DNA from: Streptosporangium sandarakinum
Lineage (GTDB): Bacteria; Actinomycetota; Actinomycetes; Streptosporangiales; Streptosporangiaceae
NCBI RefSeq assembly: GCF_013409935.1
Contig: NZ_JACCCO010000001.1
Span: 2,480,001-2,544,000 of the forward strand
Length of the DNA: 64,000 nt
Reading direction: 5' to 3'
Shown one piece after another: positions 43,959 to 55,407 of the stretch. How positions within the stretch are numbered: the stretch's first letter is position 1; every line of letters begins with the position of its first letter. The notes beneath the pieces were generated by a model that was given only the letters and a program-made list of their open reading frames with translations, made no database searches and was not told where the DNA came from. Both the position numbers and the translations under genes were made by a program.

Positions 43959-45077
43959 TCAGCTGCCCTGCGGGGCGACGACGACCTCGACGCGCTGGAA
44001 CTCCTTCAGGTCGGAGTATCCGGCGGTGGCCATCGTGCGCTTGAGCGCGCCCATGAGGTTCATCGAGCCGTCGGCGACCGAGGAGGGGCCGTGCAGGATC
44101 TGCTCCAGCGTCCCGACCGTGTCGAACCTCACCCGCTTGCCGCGGGGCAGCTCGGGGTGCTGGGCCTCGGAGCCCCAGTGGAAGCCGCGGCCGGGGGCCT
44201 CGGCGGCCCGGGCCAGCGGCGAGCCGACCATGACCGCGTCCGAACCGCAGGCGATGGCCTTGGCGATGTCACCGGAGGTGCCCATGCCGCCGTCGGCGAT
44301 CACGTGGACGTAACGGCCGCCGGACTCGTCCATGTAGTCGCGGCGGGCCGCGGCCACGTCGGAGATCGCGGTGGCCATCGGGACCGCCACGCCCAGCACG
44401 GTGCGGGTGGTGTGCGAGGCGCCGCCGCCGAAGCCGACCAGCACGCCGGCCGCGCCGGTCCGCATCAGGTGCAGCGCGGCGGTGTAGGTGGCGCAGCCGC
44501 CGACGATCACCGGAACGTCGAGCTCGTAGATGAACTGCTTGAGGTTCAGCGGCTCGGCCCGCCCCGAGACGTGCTCGGCGGAGACCGTGGTGCCGCGGAT
44601 CACGAAGATGTCCACGCCCGCGTCGATGACGGCCTTGTGGTACTGGACCGTGCGCTGCGGGGACAGCCGGACGGCCGTGGTCACCCCGGCCTCGCGGATC
44701 TCCGCGATGCGGCGGCCGATCAGCTCCTCCTTGATCGGCGCGCTGTAGATCTCCTGGAGCCGCCGGGTGCCGGCCTCACCCTGCAGCTCGGCCACCTCGG
44801 CCAGCAGGGACGCGGGGTCGTCGTAGCGGGTCCACAGCCCTTCGAGGTCGAGTACGGCGAGGCCGCCGAGCCGGCCGACCTCGATCGCGGTCGCGGGCGA
44901 GACGACGCTGTCCATCGGGCTCACCACGACGGGCAGCTCGAACCGGTAGGCGTCGATCTGCCAGGCGATCGAGACCTCCTCCGGATCGCGGGTACGCCGG
45001 GACGGGACGATGCCGATCTCGTCCAGCGCGTAGGCACGACGGCCGTTCTTGCCGCGCCCGATCTCCACCTGAGTCAT
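43959..45077 (-). CDS. guaB3: GuaB3 family IMP dehydrogenase-related protein
   Basis: A 372-residue TIM-barrel protein of the IMPDH/GMP-reductase family, without CBS domains. It starts VEIGRGKNGRRAYALDEIGI and has PVVVSPMDSVVS and VIVGGCATYTAALHLMRTG, as in actinobacterial GuaB3 proteins found next to guaB. Recent views favour a role in purine salvage or GMP reduction; the exact reaction is not settled by this sequence. It lies 142 bp downstream of guaB on the same strand, as in mycobacteria. ATG 45077 has GACAGG upstream. Confidence 0.9.
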   Translation of the reverse strand: MTQVEIGRGKNGRRAYALDEIGIVPSRRTRDPEEVSIAWQIDAYRFELPVVVSPMDSVVSPATAIEVGRLGGLAVLDLEGLWTRYDDPASLLAEVAELQGEAGTRRLQEIYSAPIKEELIGRRIAEIREAGVTTAVRLSPQRTVQYHKAVIDAGVDIFVIRGTTVSAEHVSGRAEPLNLKQFIYELDVPVIVGGCATYTAALHLMRTGAAGVLVGFGGGASHTTRTVLGVAVPMATAISDVAAARRDYMDESGGRYVHVIADGGMGTSGDIAKAIACGSDAVMVGSPLARAAEAPGRGFHWGSEAQHPELPRGKRVRFDTVGTLEQILHGPSSVADGSMNLMGALKRTMATAGYSDLKEFQRVEVVVAPQGS

Positions 45078-45219
45078 ATGCCTGTCTTTCCCATTTCGTG
45101 CGGGTGCAGCGCACGCGATCGGGCGCGAGCCGTACCTGCCGTCTCGGCCCGCCCGCTCGGCGTGCCTGGTACGAGTCGGTCGTTTCCGTCGTCCGCCCCG
45201 GGCATCCGCGGCCGGCCCC

Positions 45220-47031
<1,812 letters not shown>

Positions 47032-47409
47032 GTGCTCGACGATGTCCCACGCGACCCGTTCGCGGACGACCCCGACGACCCGGCGGCGACCCTGGGAGAG
47101 CCAGGCGACGCCGAACCGCTGACCTCAGCCGAACGCGACGAGGCCATGACCGACCTGGCCGACGTGGAGGTCTTCCGCTCCCTGCTCGAACCGCACGGCG
47201 TGCTCGGGCTGGTCCTCGACTGCCCGGAGTGCGGCGAACAGCACTACTTCGGCTGGGAGCTGCTGCGCGGCAACCTGCGCCAGATGATCGAGAAAGGCTG
47301 GCCGCAGGTGCACGAGCCCGCCTACCAGCCCGACCCGAGCGACTACGTCACCTGGGAGTACGCCAGGGGCTACGTCGACGGTGTGATCGACACCGAGGAA
47401 CGCCGCTGA
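47032..47409 (+). CDS. DUF5319 protein
   Basis: A 125-residue acidic cytoplasmic protein conserved beside guaB in actinobacteria (Rv3412 in M. tuberculosis occupies the same place). The conserved core includes DVEVFRSLLEPHGVLGLVLD, a CPECGEQHYFGWELLRGNL segment with a CxxC pair, and the ending YVTWEYARGYVDGVIDTEERR. Function unknown; the CxxC and following His could hold a metal. GTG 47032 follows AAGGTGG. It overlaps the convergent RsdA-like gene by 40 bp. Confidence 0.87.
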   Translation: MLDDVPRDPFADDPDDPAATLGEPGDAEPLTSAERDEAMTDLADVEVFRSLLEPHGVLGLVLDCPECGEQHYFGWELLRGNLRQMIEKGWPQVHEPAYQPDPSDYVTWEYARGYVDGVIDTEERR

Positions 47410-47588
47410 TCGACGTCGTCGACCAGCGCCGCGAGCAGGGCGATCGCCGGATCCGCGGTGGGGACGGGCTCCCTGCGGGAGAGGGCCTCCAGCAGGGCGT
47501 CGGTCCCGGCCACGGCCGCGCCGTCGCACGCCCCGCCGTCGTCCGGCCCGCGCTCGCGCGCCGGACGGAGCGGGTGGACGGTGGTCAT
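47370..47588 (-). CDS. Short RsdA-like protein (possible truncated anti-sigma factor)
   Basis: A 72-residue frame directly downstream of the sigma factor, at the position of the anti-sigma-D factor RsdA in mycobacteria. The segment DALLEALSRREPVPTADPAI followed by ALLAALVDDVDQRR resembles the sigma-binding N-terminus of RsdA-type proteins. Full RsdA proteins continue to a membrane helix and an extracellular region; here the frame stops at once, and its 3' end overlaps DUF5319. It may be a natural soluble short form or a truncated remnant. The start (ATG 47588) and even its expression are uncertain. Confidence 0.5.
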   Translation of the reverse strand: MTTVHPLRPARERGPDDGGACDGAAVAGTDALLEALSRREPVPTADPAIALLAALVDDVDQRRSSVSITPST

Positions 47589-47679
47589 GCCCGCGCTCGC
47601 TCGGGGTGCTCGCCGGCCCGGCCGGACCCGCGCCGGGGACGGCGCGACCCTCGCCGGGCGCCGCTCGACGGGTTCGGGG

Positions 47680-48318
47680 TCAAGCCGTCGACTCCAGCTC
47701 CGCCATCGCCCTCAGCCGGGCCAGCGCCCGATGCTGGGCGACGCGAACCGCTCCTGGTGACATGCCCAGTACATTACCCGTCTCCTCGGCGGACAGGCCC
47801 GACACCACCCGCAGGATGAGCAGCTCCCGCTGGTTGTCGGGGAGCCTGGACAGCAGCCTGCGCGCGTGCTCGGCCTCGATGTAGCGCACCACGGTCTCCT
47901 CCGGGCCGGGGCCGTCGTCGGGCCCGTCCGGGAGGTCCTGCGTGGGCACGGCCGAGCGCACGGAGCTGCGCAGGGCGTCGGCCACCTTGTGGGAGGCGAT
48001 GCCGAAGACGAAGGACGCGAAAGGGCGCCCCATGTCGCGGTAGCGGGGCAGCGCGGACAGCACCGCGATGCACACCTCCTGGGCCACGTCGTCCGCGATG
48101 TGATACTGACCGGAAACCCGGCCCAGACGAGCACGGCAATAACGGACGACCATTGGCCGCAACTGTGCGATCAGACTTTCGATCGCGGTTCGATCACCTT
48201 GAACTGCGAGGCTCGTCAGATCCTTGAGGTCATCCCCGTGGGCGCTCCCTTCAGATCTCGTCGCAAGCCTTACCCCTCTTTTGGCGTCGGCGACGCATCC
48301 CTCGGTCACGTTACGCAT
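47680..48318 (-). CDS. shbA: RNA polymerase sigma factor, SigD/ShbA type
   Basis: A group 4-like (ECF) sigma factor of about 212 residues. Region 2 includes [14 protein letters not shown] and [20 protein letters not shown], where DDVAQEV is the -10 recognition helix. Region 4 includes [19 protein letters not shown] and [20 protein letters not shown], the -35 recognition HTH. Position next to guaB, DUF5319 and groEL matches SigD of mycobacteria and ShbA of streptomycetes. I chose ATG 48318; ATG 48348 is possible, and both have weak ribosome sites. Its promoter region carries three palindromes. Confidence 0.85.
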   Translation of the reverse strand: MRNVTEGCVADAKRGVRLATRSEGSAHGDDLKDLTSLAVQGDRTAIESLIAQLRPMVVRYCRARLGRVSGQYHIADDVAQEVCIAVLSALPRYRDMGRPFASFVFGIASHKVADALRSSVRSAVPTQDLPDGPDDGPGPEETVVRYIEAEHARRLLSRLPDNQRELLILRVVSGLSAEETGNVLGMSPGAVRVAQHRALARLRAMAELESTA

Positions 48319-48418
48319 GATGCCCGTATCGCTCGGGCCTGTCCCCATGACCAACGGCTACGGATTGGTCACATTGACACGCCGATAACGGGGTGTAATC
48401 GCGCGACGACAGTAAGGG

Positions 48419-48453
48419 TCACGTGATGAAAATATATTTCATAGACCGGTCTA
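48419..48453. promoter_or_regulatory. Cluster of three palindromes upstream of the sigma factor gene
   Basis: TCACGTGA (48419-48426), ATGAAA-N5-TTTCAT (48426-48431 and 48437-48442) and TAGACCGGTCTA (48442-48453) lie end to end in an AT-rich patch about 100 bp before the sigma factor start. They look like operator half-site pairs for dimeric regulators. Confidence 0.55.
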
Positions 48454-48541
48454 ATATGTCAGTGATTTCCCATAAGGGGGTTTCTCTTACCGGCTCTCCG
48501 CCGTGACGCTTTGGGGCCCCTTTCGGGCCATCCGAAAACAC

Positions 48542-48577
48542 GTACGGCCCGCGCCCCGAACGGGACGCGGGCCGTAC
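48542..48577 (-). terminator. groEL terminator hairpin
   Basis: gtacggcccgcg (48542-48553) pairs perfectly with cgcgggccgtac (48566-48577), and the inner cccc/ggg bases extend the stem after one mismatch. It begins 17 bp beyond the groEL stop. Confidence 0.75.
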
Positions 48578-48593
48578 CGGCCGATCGCGCGGA

Positions 48594-50629
<2,036 letters not shown>

Positions 50630-50719
50630 GTCGGACCTCCCCTTCAGATTTGAATGATCTAGAAGAGGCGACCAGCGGTCTGCCGTCGCGGGTGTCAGAC
50701 CAGCCTCGTCGCGCTTGCA

Positions 50720-50746
50720 TTGGCACTCTCACCGGGAGAGTGCCAA
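50720..50746. promoter_or_regulatory. CIRCE operator of the groES-groEL operon
   Basis: TTGGCACTC-N9-GAGTGCCAA, with arms at 50720-50728 and 50738-50746. It is the HrcA-binding CIRCE palindrome with one symmetric change (GG/CC for AG/CT), placed at the expected transcription start. Confidence 0.93.
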
Positions 50747-50752
50747 TACGGA

Positions 50753-50781
50753 ACAGTATGCAAGGAGGCCTTGACAGTCAA
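50753..50781 (-). promoter_or_regulatory. groES promoter
   Basis: On the minus strand TTGACT (50776-50781), a 17-bp spacer and TACTGT (50753-50758) form a near-consensus housekeeping promoter. It would start transcription at the edge of the CIRCE element. Confidence 0.85.
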
Positions 50782-50891
50782 CACGAACCGCCCGCCGACG
50801 CTCCGGGCGCCCTCGACAAGGGGACAGGAGCCCTCACCGGGGGCAACATGAGAGGGAAGCGGGACGACGGACATCGACGGGAAGTAATGCG

Positions 50892-51572
50892 ATGGTCACG
50901 AAAAGAAACGGGAATGACGCTACGGTGGACGACGTGACCAGCACTGTCTGCGAGAAGACGGGCACGCGAGGTGACGGCCGCGACCCGCTCGCCAACTGGC
51001 CCCGCCCCCCGGCCGGCGGGTGGACCGCCGACGATCTCGACCGCCTGCCCGACGAGGGCCCGAACGGCGAGCCGGACTTCTTCAAGCACGTCGAACTCGT
51101 CGATGGAGCCCTCGTCTTCATGTCCCCCCAGAAGCGTTTCCACGAGTCCGTGATCTACGGGCTCCGCACCGCCCTCAACTCGCAGGCGCCCCATCACCTC
51201 AAAGCCGTGACGCAGATGGACCTCGTACTCGGTGAGAAGCAGCGCCCGTGCCCGGACGTCGTCGTCATCGACGCCGAGGCGGCGAAGGACCGCTCCCGCA
51301 CCTCCTACAAGCCCGACGAGGTGCATCTCGTCATCGAGGTGGTCTCCCCCGAATCCAGGTTCCGTGACCGCGAGGTCAAGCCGAAGCTCTACGCCGAGGC
51401 CGGCATTCCGCATTTCTGGTTGGTGGAGGACAAGGGCGGTGATCCGGTGATCCACGTCTACCAGTTGGACCCGGTCACCCGCTCCTACATGGTCACCGGC
51501 ATCCACCACGACCGCCTCAAGACCGGCGAGCCGTTCGACATCGATCTCGTCCTGACCTGCCTGCCCGACTGA
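50892..51572 (+). CDS. Uma2 family nuclease-fold protein
   Basis: A 226-residue protein of the Uma2 (DUF820) family with a PD-(D/E)xK nuclease fold. It has ELVDGALVFMSPQKRFHESV, then CPDVVVID, HLVIEVVSPESRFRDREVK and the ending AEAGIPHFWLVE, giving the expected acidic and Lys active-site residues. Biological role unknown; such genes are numerous and mobile in actinomycetes and cyanobacteria. ATG 50892 has GGGAAG upstream. GTG 50934 is an alternative with TACGGT 7 bp upstream (leaderless pattern). It sits between groES and the methyltransferase gene. Confidence 0.85.
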   Translation: MVTKRNGNDATVDDVTSTVCEKTGTRGDGRDPLANWPRPPAGGWTADDLDRLPDEGPNGEPDFFKHVELVDGALVFMSPQKRFHESVIYGLRTALNSQAPHHLKAVTQMDLVLGEKQRPCPDVVVIDAEAAKDRSRTSYKPDEVHLVIEVVSPESRFRDREVKPKLYAEAGIPHFWLVEDKGGDPVIHVYQLDPVTRSYMVTGIHHDRLKTGEPFDIDLVLTCLPD

Positions 51573-51626
51573 GCGGGTCACCGCGCCGCGCCGACGGCCT
51601 CCGGCCAGGCGGTAGCGTCGGGCGGT

Positions 51627-52793
51627 GTGGACCTCGACGCATTCCGGGAACTGCTGACGCCGCGCGGCCAGGAGGCCCTCGCGGCGGCGGCCGAGGCCGC
51701 GGGTGACGGCCCGGTGGCCGCGGTGACGCGGCTGCGCAGGACCTACGACGCGGCCCTGACCTCCGCGGCGCTCACCCAGGCGGCGCTCAGGGAGCGCGCG
51801 CGGGAGAAGTTCGGTTCCGACGCCGCCGTCATGTACTTCACCCCGCACGGCCTGGAGCAGGCCACCCGCCGAGAGGTGGCCGACCACCGAGCCCGGCGCG
51901 TCCCGGCCGGCTCCCGGGTGGCCGACGTCTGCTGCGGGATCGGCGGCGACCTGCTGGCGCTGGCCAGGGCGGGCTGCGTCGTGGAGGCCGTGGACGCCGA
52001 CCCGCTCACCGCCGCCGTCGCGCGGGCCAACGCCGACGCCCTGGGCCTCGGCGACCGCGTCACGGTCCGCGCGGCCGAGGCCGCCACGGTCGACCCGTCG
52101 GCCTTCGACGTGCTGTTCGCCGATCCCGCCCGCCGTACCGCGCGGGGCAGGACGTTCGACCCGATGGCCTACTCTCCGCCGTGGCCGGAGGTCCTCGGCA
52201 TGGTGGCGAAGGCCCCGGCGGCCTGCCTGAAGGTCGCCCCCGGCATCCCGTACGAGTTCATCCCGGACGGCGCCGAGGCCGAGTGGGTCTCCTGGCGCGG
52301 CGACGTCAAGGAGGCCGCGATCTGGTGCGGCGGCCTGGCCGGAGACGCGGGGCGCAGGGCCACGATGCTGCCGTCCGGCGTGACGCTGACGCCGGATCCG
52401 GACGCGGAGCCCGCCCCGGTGGGCGCGATAGGCCGCCACCTCTACGAGCCGGACGGCGCGGCCGTACGGGCGCACCTGGTGGCGGAGGTGGCCCGGCAGG
52501 TGGGCGGCCGGCTGCTCGACGAGCGCATCGCCTACATCACCGGCGACACCGGGGCGACCACGCCCTGGGCGGCGCGGTACGAGGTGCACGAGATGATGCC
52601 GTTCTCGCTCAAGCGGCTGCGGGCGGCGCTGCGCGAGCGCGGGGCGGGCACCGTGACGGTCAAGAAGCGCGGCTCGGCGGTCGACGTGGAGCGTCTGCGC
52701 AGGGATCTGCGGCTCTCCGGCGGCGGGTCCGCGACGGTGGTCCTCACCCGCGTCGGGGAGCGGCCGTTCGCCCTCATCTGCAGCCCGGCCTGA
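51627..52793 (+). CDS. Class I SAM methyltransferase with THUMP-like domain
   Basis: A 388-residue protein. The Rossmann methyltransferase core has VADVCCGIGGDLLALARAG (motif I), VDADPLTAAVARANAD and the motif IV-like FADPARRT. A C-terminal THUMP-like region follows (FSLKRLRAALRERGAGTVTV, ending ALICSP). RNA modification is likely from the THUMP relation, but the target is not known. GTG 51627 shows TAGCGT 8 bp upstream rather than a ribosome site. It is convergent with tsaD. Confidence 0.82.
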   Translation: MDLDAFRELLTPRGQEALAAAAEAAGDGPVAAVTRLRRTYDAALTSAALTQAALRERAREKFGSDAAVMYFTPHGLEQATRREVADHRARRVPAGSRVADVCCGIGGDLLALARAGCVVEAVDADPLTAAVARANADALGLGDRVTVRAAEAATVDPSAFDVLFADPARRTARGRTFDPMAYSPPWPEVLGMVAKAPAACLKVAPGIPYEFIPDGAEAEWVSWRGDVKEAAIWCGGLAGDAGRRATMLPSGVTLTPDPDAEPAPVGAIGRHLYEPDGAAVRAHLVAEVARQVGGRLLDERIAYITGDTGATTPWAARYEVHEMMPFSLKRLRAALRERGAGTVTVKKRGSAVDVERLRRDLRLSGGGSATVVLTRVGERPFALICSPA

Positions 52794-52810
52794 CCCGCGG
52801 AGAAAGGACC

Positions 52811-52837
52811 GCGCGCCCCGTGGTCCCCGGGGCGCGC
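52811..52837. terminator. Hairpin between convergent methyltransferase gene and tsaD
   Basis: gcgcgccccg (52811-52820) and cggggcgcgc (52828-52837) form a 10-bp perfect stem with a 7-nt loop. It can serve both directions. Confidence 0.75.
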
Positions 52838-52849
52838 TGGGCCGTGCCG

Positions 52850-53881
52850 TCAGACGTGGACGGTGGTGATCGGAAGCGAGGAGTCGGCCGGGATCTCCAG
52901 GGACGACGGGGTGACGCCCGCCGCCACCAGGTCGGAGCCCAGGGTGGCCACCATCGCGCCGTTGTCGGTGCACAGCCCCGGCCGGGGGACGCGCAGCCGC
53001 ACCCCGGCCGCGTCGCAGCGTTCCTGTGCCAGGGCGCGCAGCCGGGAGTTGGCCGCCACGCCGCCGCCGATCAGCAGGTCCTGGACGCCGTGCTCGCGGC
53101 ACGCCTGGAGGGCCTTGCGGGTCAGCACGTCGACCACGGCCTCCTGGAACGACGCCGCCACGTCGGGCACGTGGACCGGCTCGCCGGACCTCTCCCTGGC
53201 CTCCACCCAGCGGGCCACGGCGGTCTTCAGGCCGGAGAACGAGAAGTCGAGGGTGCCGTCGTCGTACTTGCCCCGGGGGAAGGCGATGGCCGTGCCGGAG
53301 CCGTCGCGGGCGGCCCGGTCGATGTAGGGGCCGCCGGGGAAGGGCAGGCCGAGCACCCGCGCCACCTTGTCGAACGCCTCGCCCGCGGCGTCGTCCACCG
53401 TGGAGCCGAGCGAGATGACGTCCTTGGCGACGTCGGGCACCAGCAGCAGGGAGGAGTGTCCGCCCGAGACGAGCATGGCGATGCAGGGCTTGGGCAGGGC
53501 GCCGTGTTCGAGCTGGTCCACGGCCACGTGGGCGGCCAGGTGGTTCACCCCGTACAGCGGGACGCCGAGGCCCAGCGCGTACGCCTTGGCGGCGGCCACG
53601 CCGACCAGCAGCGCGCCGGCCAGCCCCGGCCCGGCGGTCACCGCGATCGCGTCGATGTCGGAGAAGCGCAGGCCCGCCTGCTCCAGCGCCCGCTCGACGG
53701 TGGGGGTCATCGCCTCCAGGTGCGCCCGGGAGGCCACCTCTGGCACCACGCCGCCGAAGCGGGCGTGCTCGTCGACGCTGGAGGCGATCGTGTTGGCCAG
53801 CAGGGTGTGTCCCCGGACGATGCCGATCCCGGTCTCGTCGCAGGAGGTCTCGATGCCCAGGACCAGGGGTTCGTCACTCAT
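52850..53881 (-). CDS. tsaD: tRNA N6-adenosine threonylcarbamoyltransferase TsaD
   Basis: A 343-residue ASKHA-fold enzyme that transfers threonylcarbamoyl to A37 of ANN-decoding tRNAs together with TsaB and TsaE. It begins [18 protein letters not shown]. The metal-binding region is [16 protein letters not shown], nucleotide contacts include [12 protein letters not shown], and CTDNGAMVA is near the C-terminus. ATG 53881 overlaps the rimI stop by 8 bp, so tsaB, rimI and tsaD are coupled in that order. Confidence 0.96.
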   Translation of the reverse strand: MSDEPLVLGIETSCDETGIGIVRGHTLLANTIASSVDEHARFGGVVPEVASRAHLEAMTPTVERALEQAGLRFSDIDAIAVTAGPGLAGALLVGVAAAKAYALGLGVPLYGVNHLAAHVAVDQLEHGALPKPCIAMLVSGGHSSLLLVPDVAKDVISLGSTVDDAAGEAFDKVARVLGLPFPGGPYIDRAARDGSGTAIAFPRGKYDDGTLDFSFSGLKTAVARWVEARERSGEPVHVPDVAASFQEAVVDVLTRKALQACREHGVQDLLIGGGVAANSRLRALAQERCDAAGVRLRVPRPGLCTDNGAMVATLGSDLVAAGVTPSSLEIPADSSLPITTVHV

Positions 53882-54329
53882 GGATGAGATCCTTCCGCAT
53901 CGTGATCGCGTCGGTGCCGTCCTGGTAGTAGCGGCGGCGCAGGCCGAGCCGGACGAAGCCGAACCGCTCGTACATCGCCTGCGCGGCGGGGTTGTCGGCG
54001 CGCACCTCCAGGAAGACCGACCGCACGCCGCGCCGTCCGGCCTCGGCCAGCAGCTCGGTGAGCAGGGCGCCGCCGACCCCGGTGCGCCGCCGGTCGGCCG
54101 TGACGGCGATGGTCTGCACGTCGGCCTGGTCGCCGGCGGCGAAGAGCCCGGCGTAGCCGATGATCCCGTCGCCGGCCTCGGCCACCACGTAGTGGCGGGT
54201 GCCGGGCTGTCCGGCGAGCTCGTCGCGGAGCATGCCCTCGCTCCAGGCGTCCGCGGGGAAGGTGTCCCGCTCGATCTTCAGCACGGCGGACAGGTCGTCC
54301 TCGGTCATCGTGCGCAGCGTCACGGTCAT
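53874..54329 (-). CDS. rimI: Ribosomal protein bS18 alanine N-acetyltransferase RimI
   Basis: A 151-residue GNAT enzyme. The acetyl-CoA loop is [20 protein letters not shown], and the RimI-typical [19 protein letters not shown] lies near the C-terminus. It acetylates the N-terminal alanine of a ribosomal protein; in actinobacteria the gene is fixed between tsaB and tsaD. ATG 54329 overlaps the tsaB stop (ATGA), and its own stop lies inside the start of tsaD. Confidence 0.92.
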   Translation of the reverse strand: MTVTLRTMTEDDLSAVLKIERDTFPADAWSEGMLRDELAGQPGTRHYVVAEAGDGIIGYAGLFAAGDQADVQTIAVTADRRRTGVGGALLTELLAEAGRRGVRSVFLEVRADNPAAQAMYERFGFVRLGLRRRYYQDGTDAITMRKDLIHE

Positions 54330-55009
54330 GTGCCGACCTTCTTGGGCGCAGCGGGCACCTGGGCGTCGGGGCGGCGGAGGTACACCGGGCGGGGCAGGCT
54401 CAGCACGGGGTGCGTGCCGCTCTCCACGACCTCGCGGACGTCGGGCTCGCCGAGCTGCTCGGCGGCCAGCGACGCCAGCGCCCCGGCGAAGGGGTACTCG
54501 GGCGCGTCCAGCAGCCGGGAGGCGCCGACGACCTCGGCGTACATCCGCGCGCCCGCGCCGACGAGCGGGAGGTCGGCGGGCAGGTCGTGGGGCCGGCTCA
54601 CCGCGGGGCCGGACAGCCGGGTCCGCATGTCCTCGTAGTGGCCCCAGAACACCTCCTTGCGCCGGGCGTCGGTGGCGACCAGGAACGGCTCGGACAGCCC
54701 GCTGCCGTAGGCGACGGCGTCGAGCGTGCACACGCCGTACGCCGGGACGCCGAGCGACGCGCCGAGGGCCTGGGCGGTCATCAGGCCGACCCGCAGGCCG
54801 GTGTAGGGGCCGGGTCCGGCGCCCGCGACGACGACGGTGACGTCGGCGAGCGTGGCGCCGGCCTCCCGCAGGACGGTCTCGATCGTGGGCACGAGCAGTT
54901 CGCCGTGGCGGCGGGCGTCGACGGTCGTCGACTCGGCGAGGACCCGTTCACCGTCGTGCAGCGCTGCGGTGACGGCGGGGGTCGCGGTATCAAAGGCCAG
55001 GACCAGCAC
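54326..55009 (-). CDS. tsaB: tRNA threonylcarbamoyladenosine biosynthesis protein TsaB
   Basis: A 227-residue inactive ASKHA paralogue that scaffolds TsaD in t6A synthesis. It starts VLAFDTATPAVTAALHDG and has ARRHGELLVPTIETVLREAG and AGPGPYTGLRVGLMTAQALG, typical of TsaB. GTG 55009 has no ribosome site, but TAGGCT lies 8 bp upstream, suggesting a leaderless mRNA starting the tsaB-rimI-tsaD operon. tsaE and alr, commonly upstream in actinobacteria, are not here; the conserved order ends at this gene. Confidence 0.93.
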   Translation of the reverse strand: MLVLAFDTATPAVTAALHDGERVLAESTTVDARRHGELLVPTIETVLREAGATLADVTVVVAGAGPGPYTGLRVGLMTAQALGASLGVPAYGVCTLDAVAYGSGLSEPFLVATDARRKEVFWGHYEDMRTRLSGPAVSRPHDLPADLPLVGAGARMYAEVVGASRLLDAPEYPFAGALASLAAEQLGEPDVREVVESGTHPVLSLPRPVYLRRPDAQVPAAPKKVGT

Positions 55010-55407
55010 GAACAGTTAGCCTAGTCCGTCACGCGGGAGCCGGGACCGCTTCCCGGCGGCCGTCCGGGCCCGGGGCCCGTGGAGAACCCCGTGAGAACCG
55101 GGCCGTCCGCGCCTCGGGCCCGTGGAGATCGGGGCCGCCCCATCGGAATCCCGCTCCCCCGTCTCGGGCCCGCGGAGATCGGGGCCGTCCGGGCGCCGGG
55201 CCCCGGCCGGCGGCCGTCCCACCGGAATCCCGCTCCCCCCGCCGGTCCCGGCGGCGCGTTCGGGGGCGGAAAAGGATTCTCTCCACCGTAACCAAAAGTC
55301 AGACATAAGAGTAAAAGATTCACGAATGGCGTTCTATACCCTAAATTTCAAGATATTGATGATCACGAAAGCCATGAAGGGGTTTCGGCCGGTCACGGGG
55401 AGATTTT
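55010..55407. other. 398-bp intergenic region: GC-rich repeats then an AT-rich promoter zone
   Basis: The first 260 bp hold interspersed repeats. A 24-bp block starting tcgggcccg occurs at 55114-55137 and 55164-55187, and cggaatcccgctccccc occurs at 55144-55160 and 55214-55230. From about 55270 to 55405 the composition turns AT-rich, unique in this window, ahead of the SARP regulator. It is likely that gene's promoter, with several TANNNT hexamers (for example TATACC at about 55336). No gene seen. Confidence 0.6.

Noticed and set aside
55021-55323. Minus-strand frames of 70-100 codons upstream of the SARP gene
   Set aside because: They are made of translated GC-rich repeats (Pro/Gly/Arg) and are not conserved-looking.
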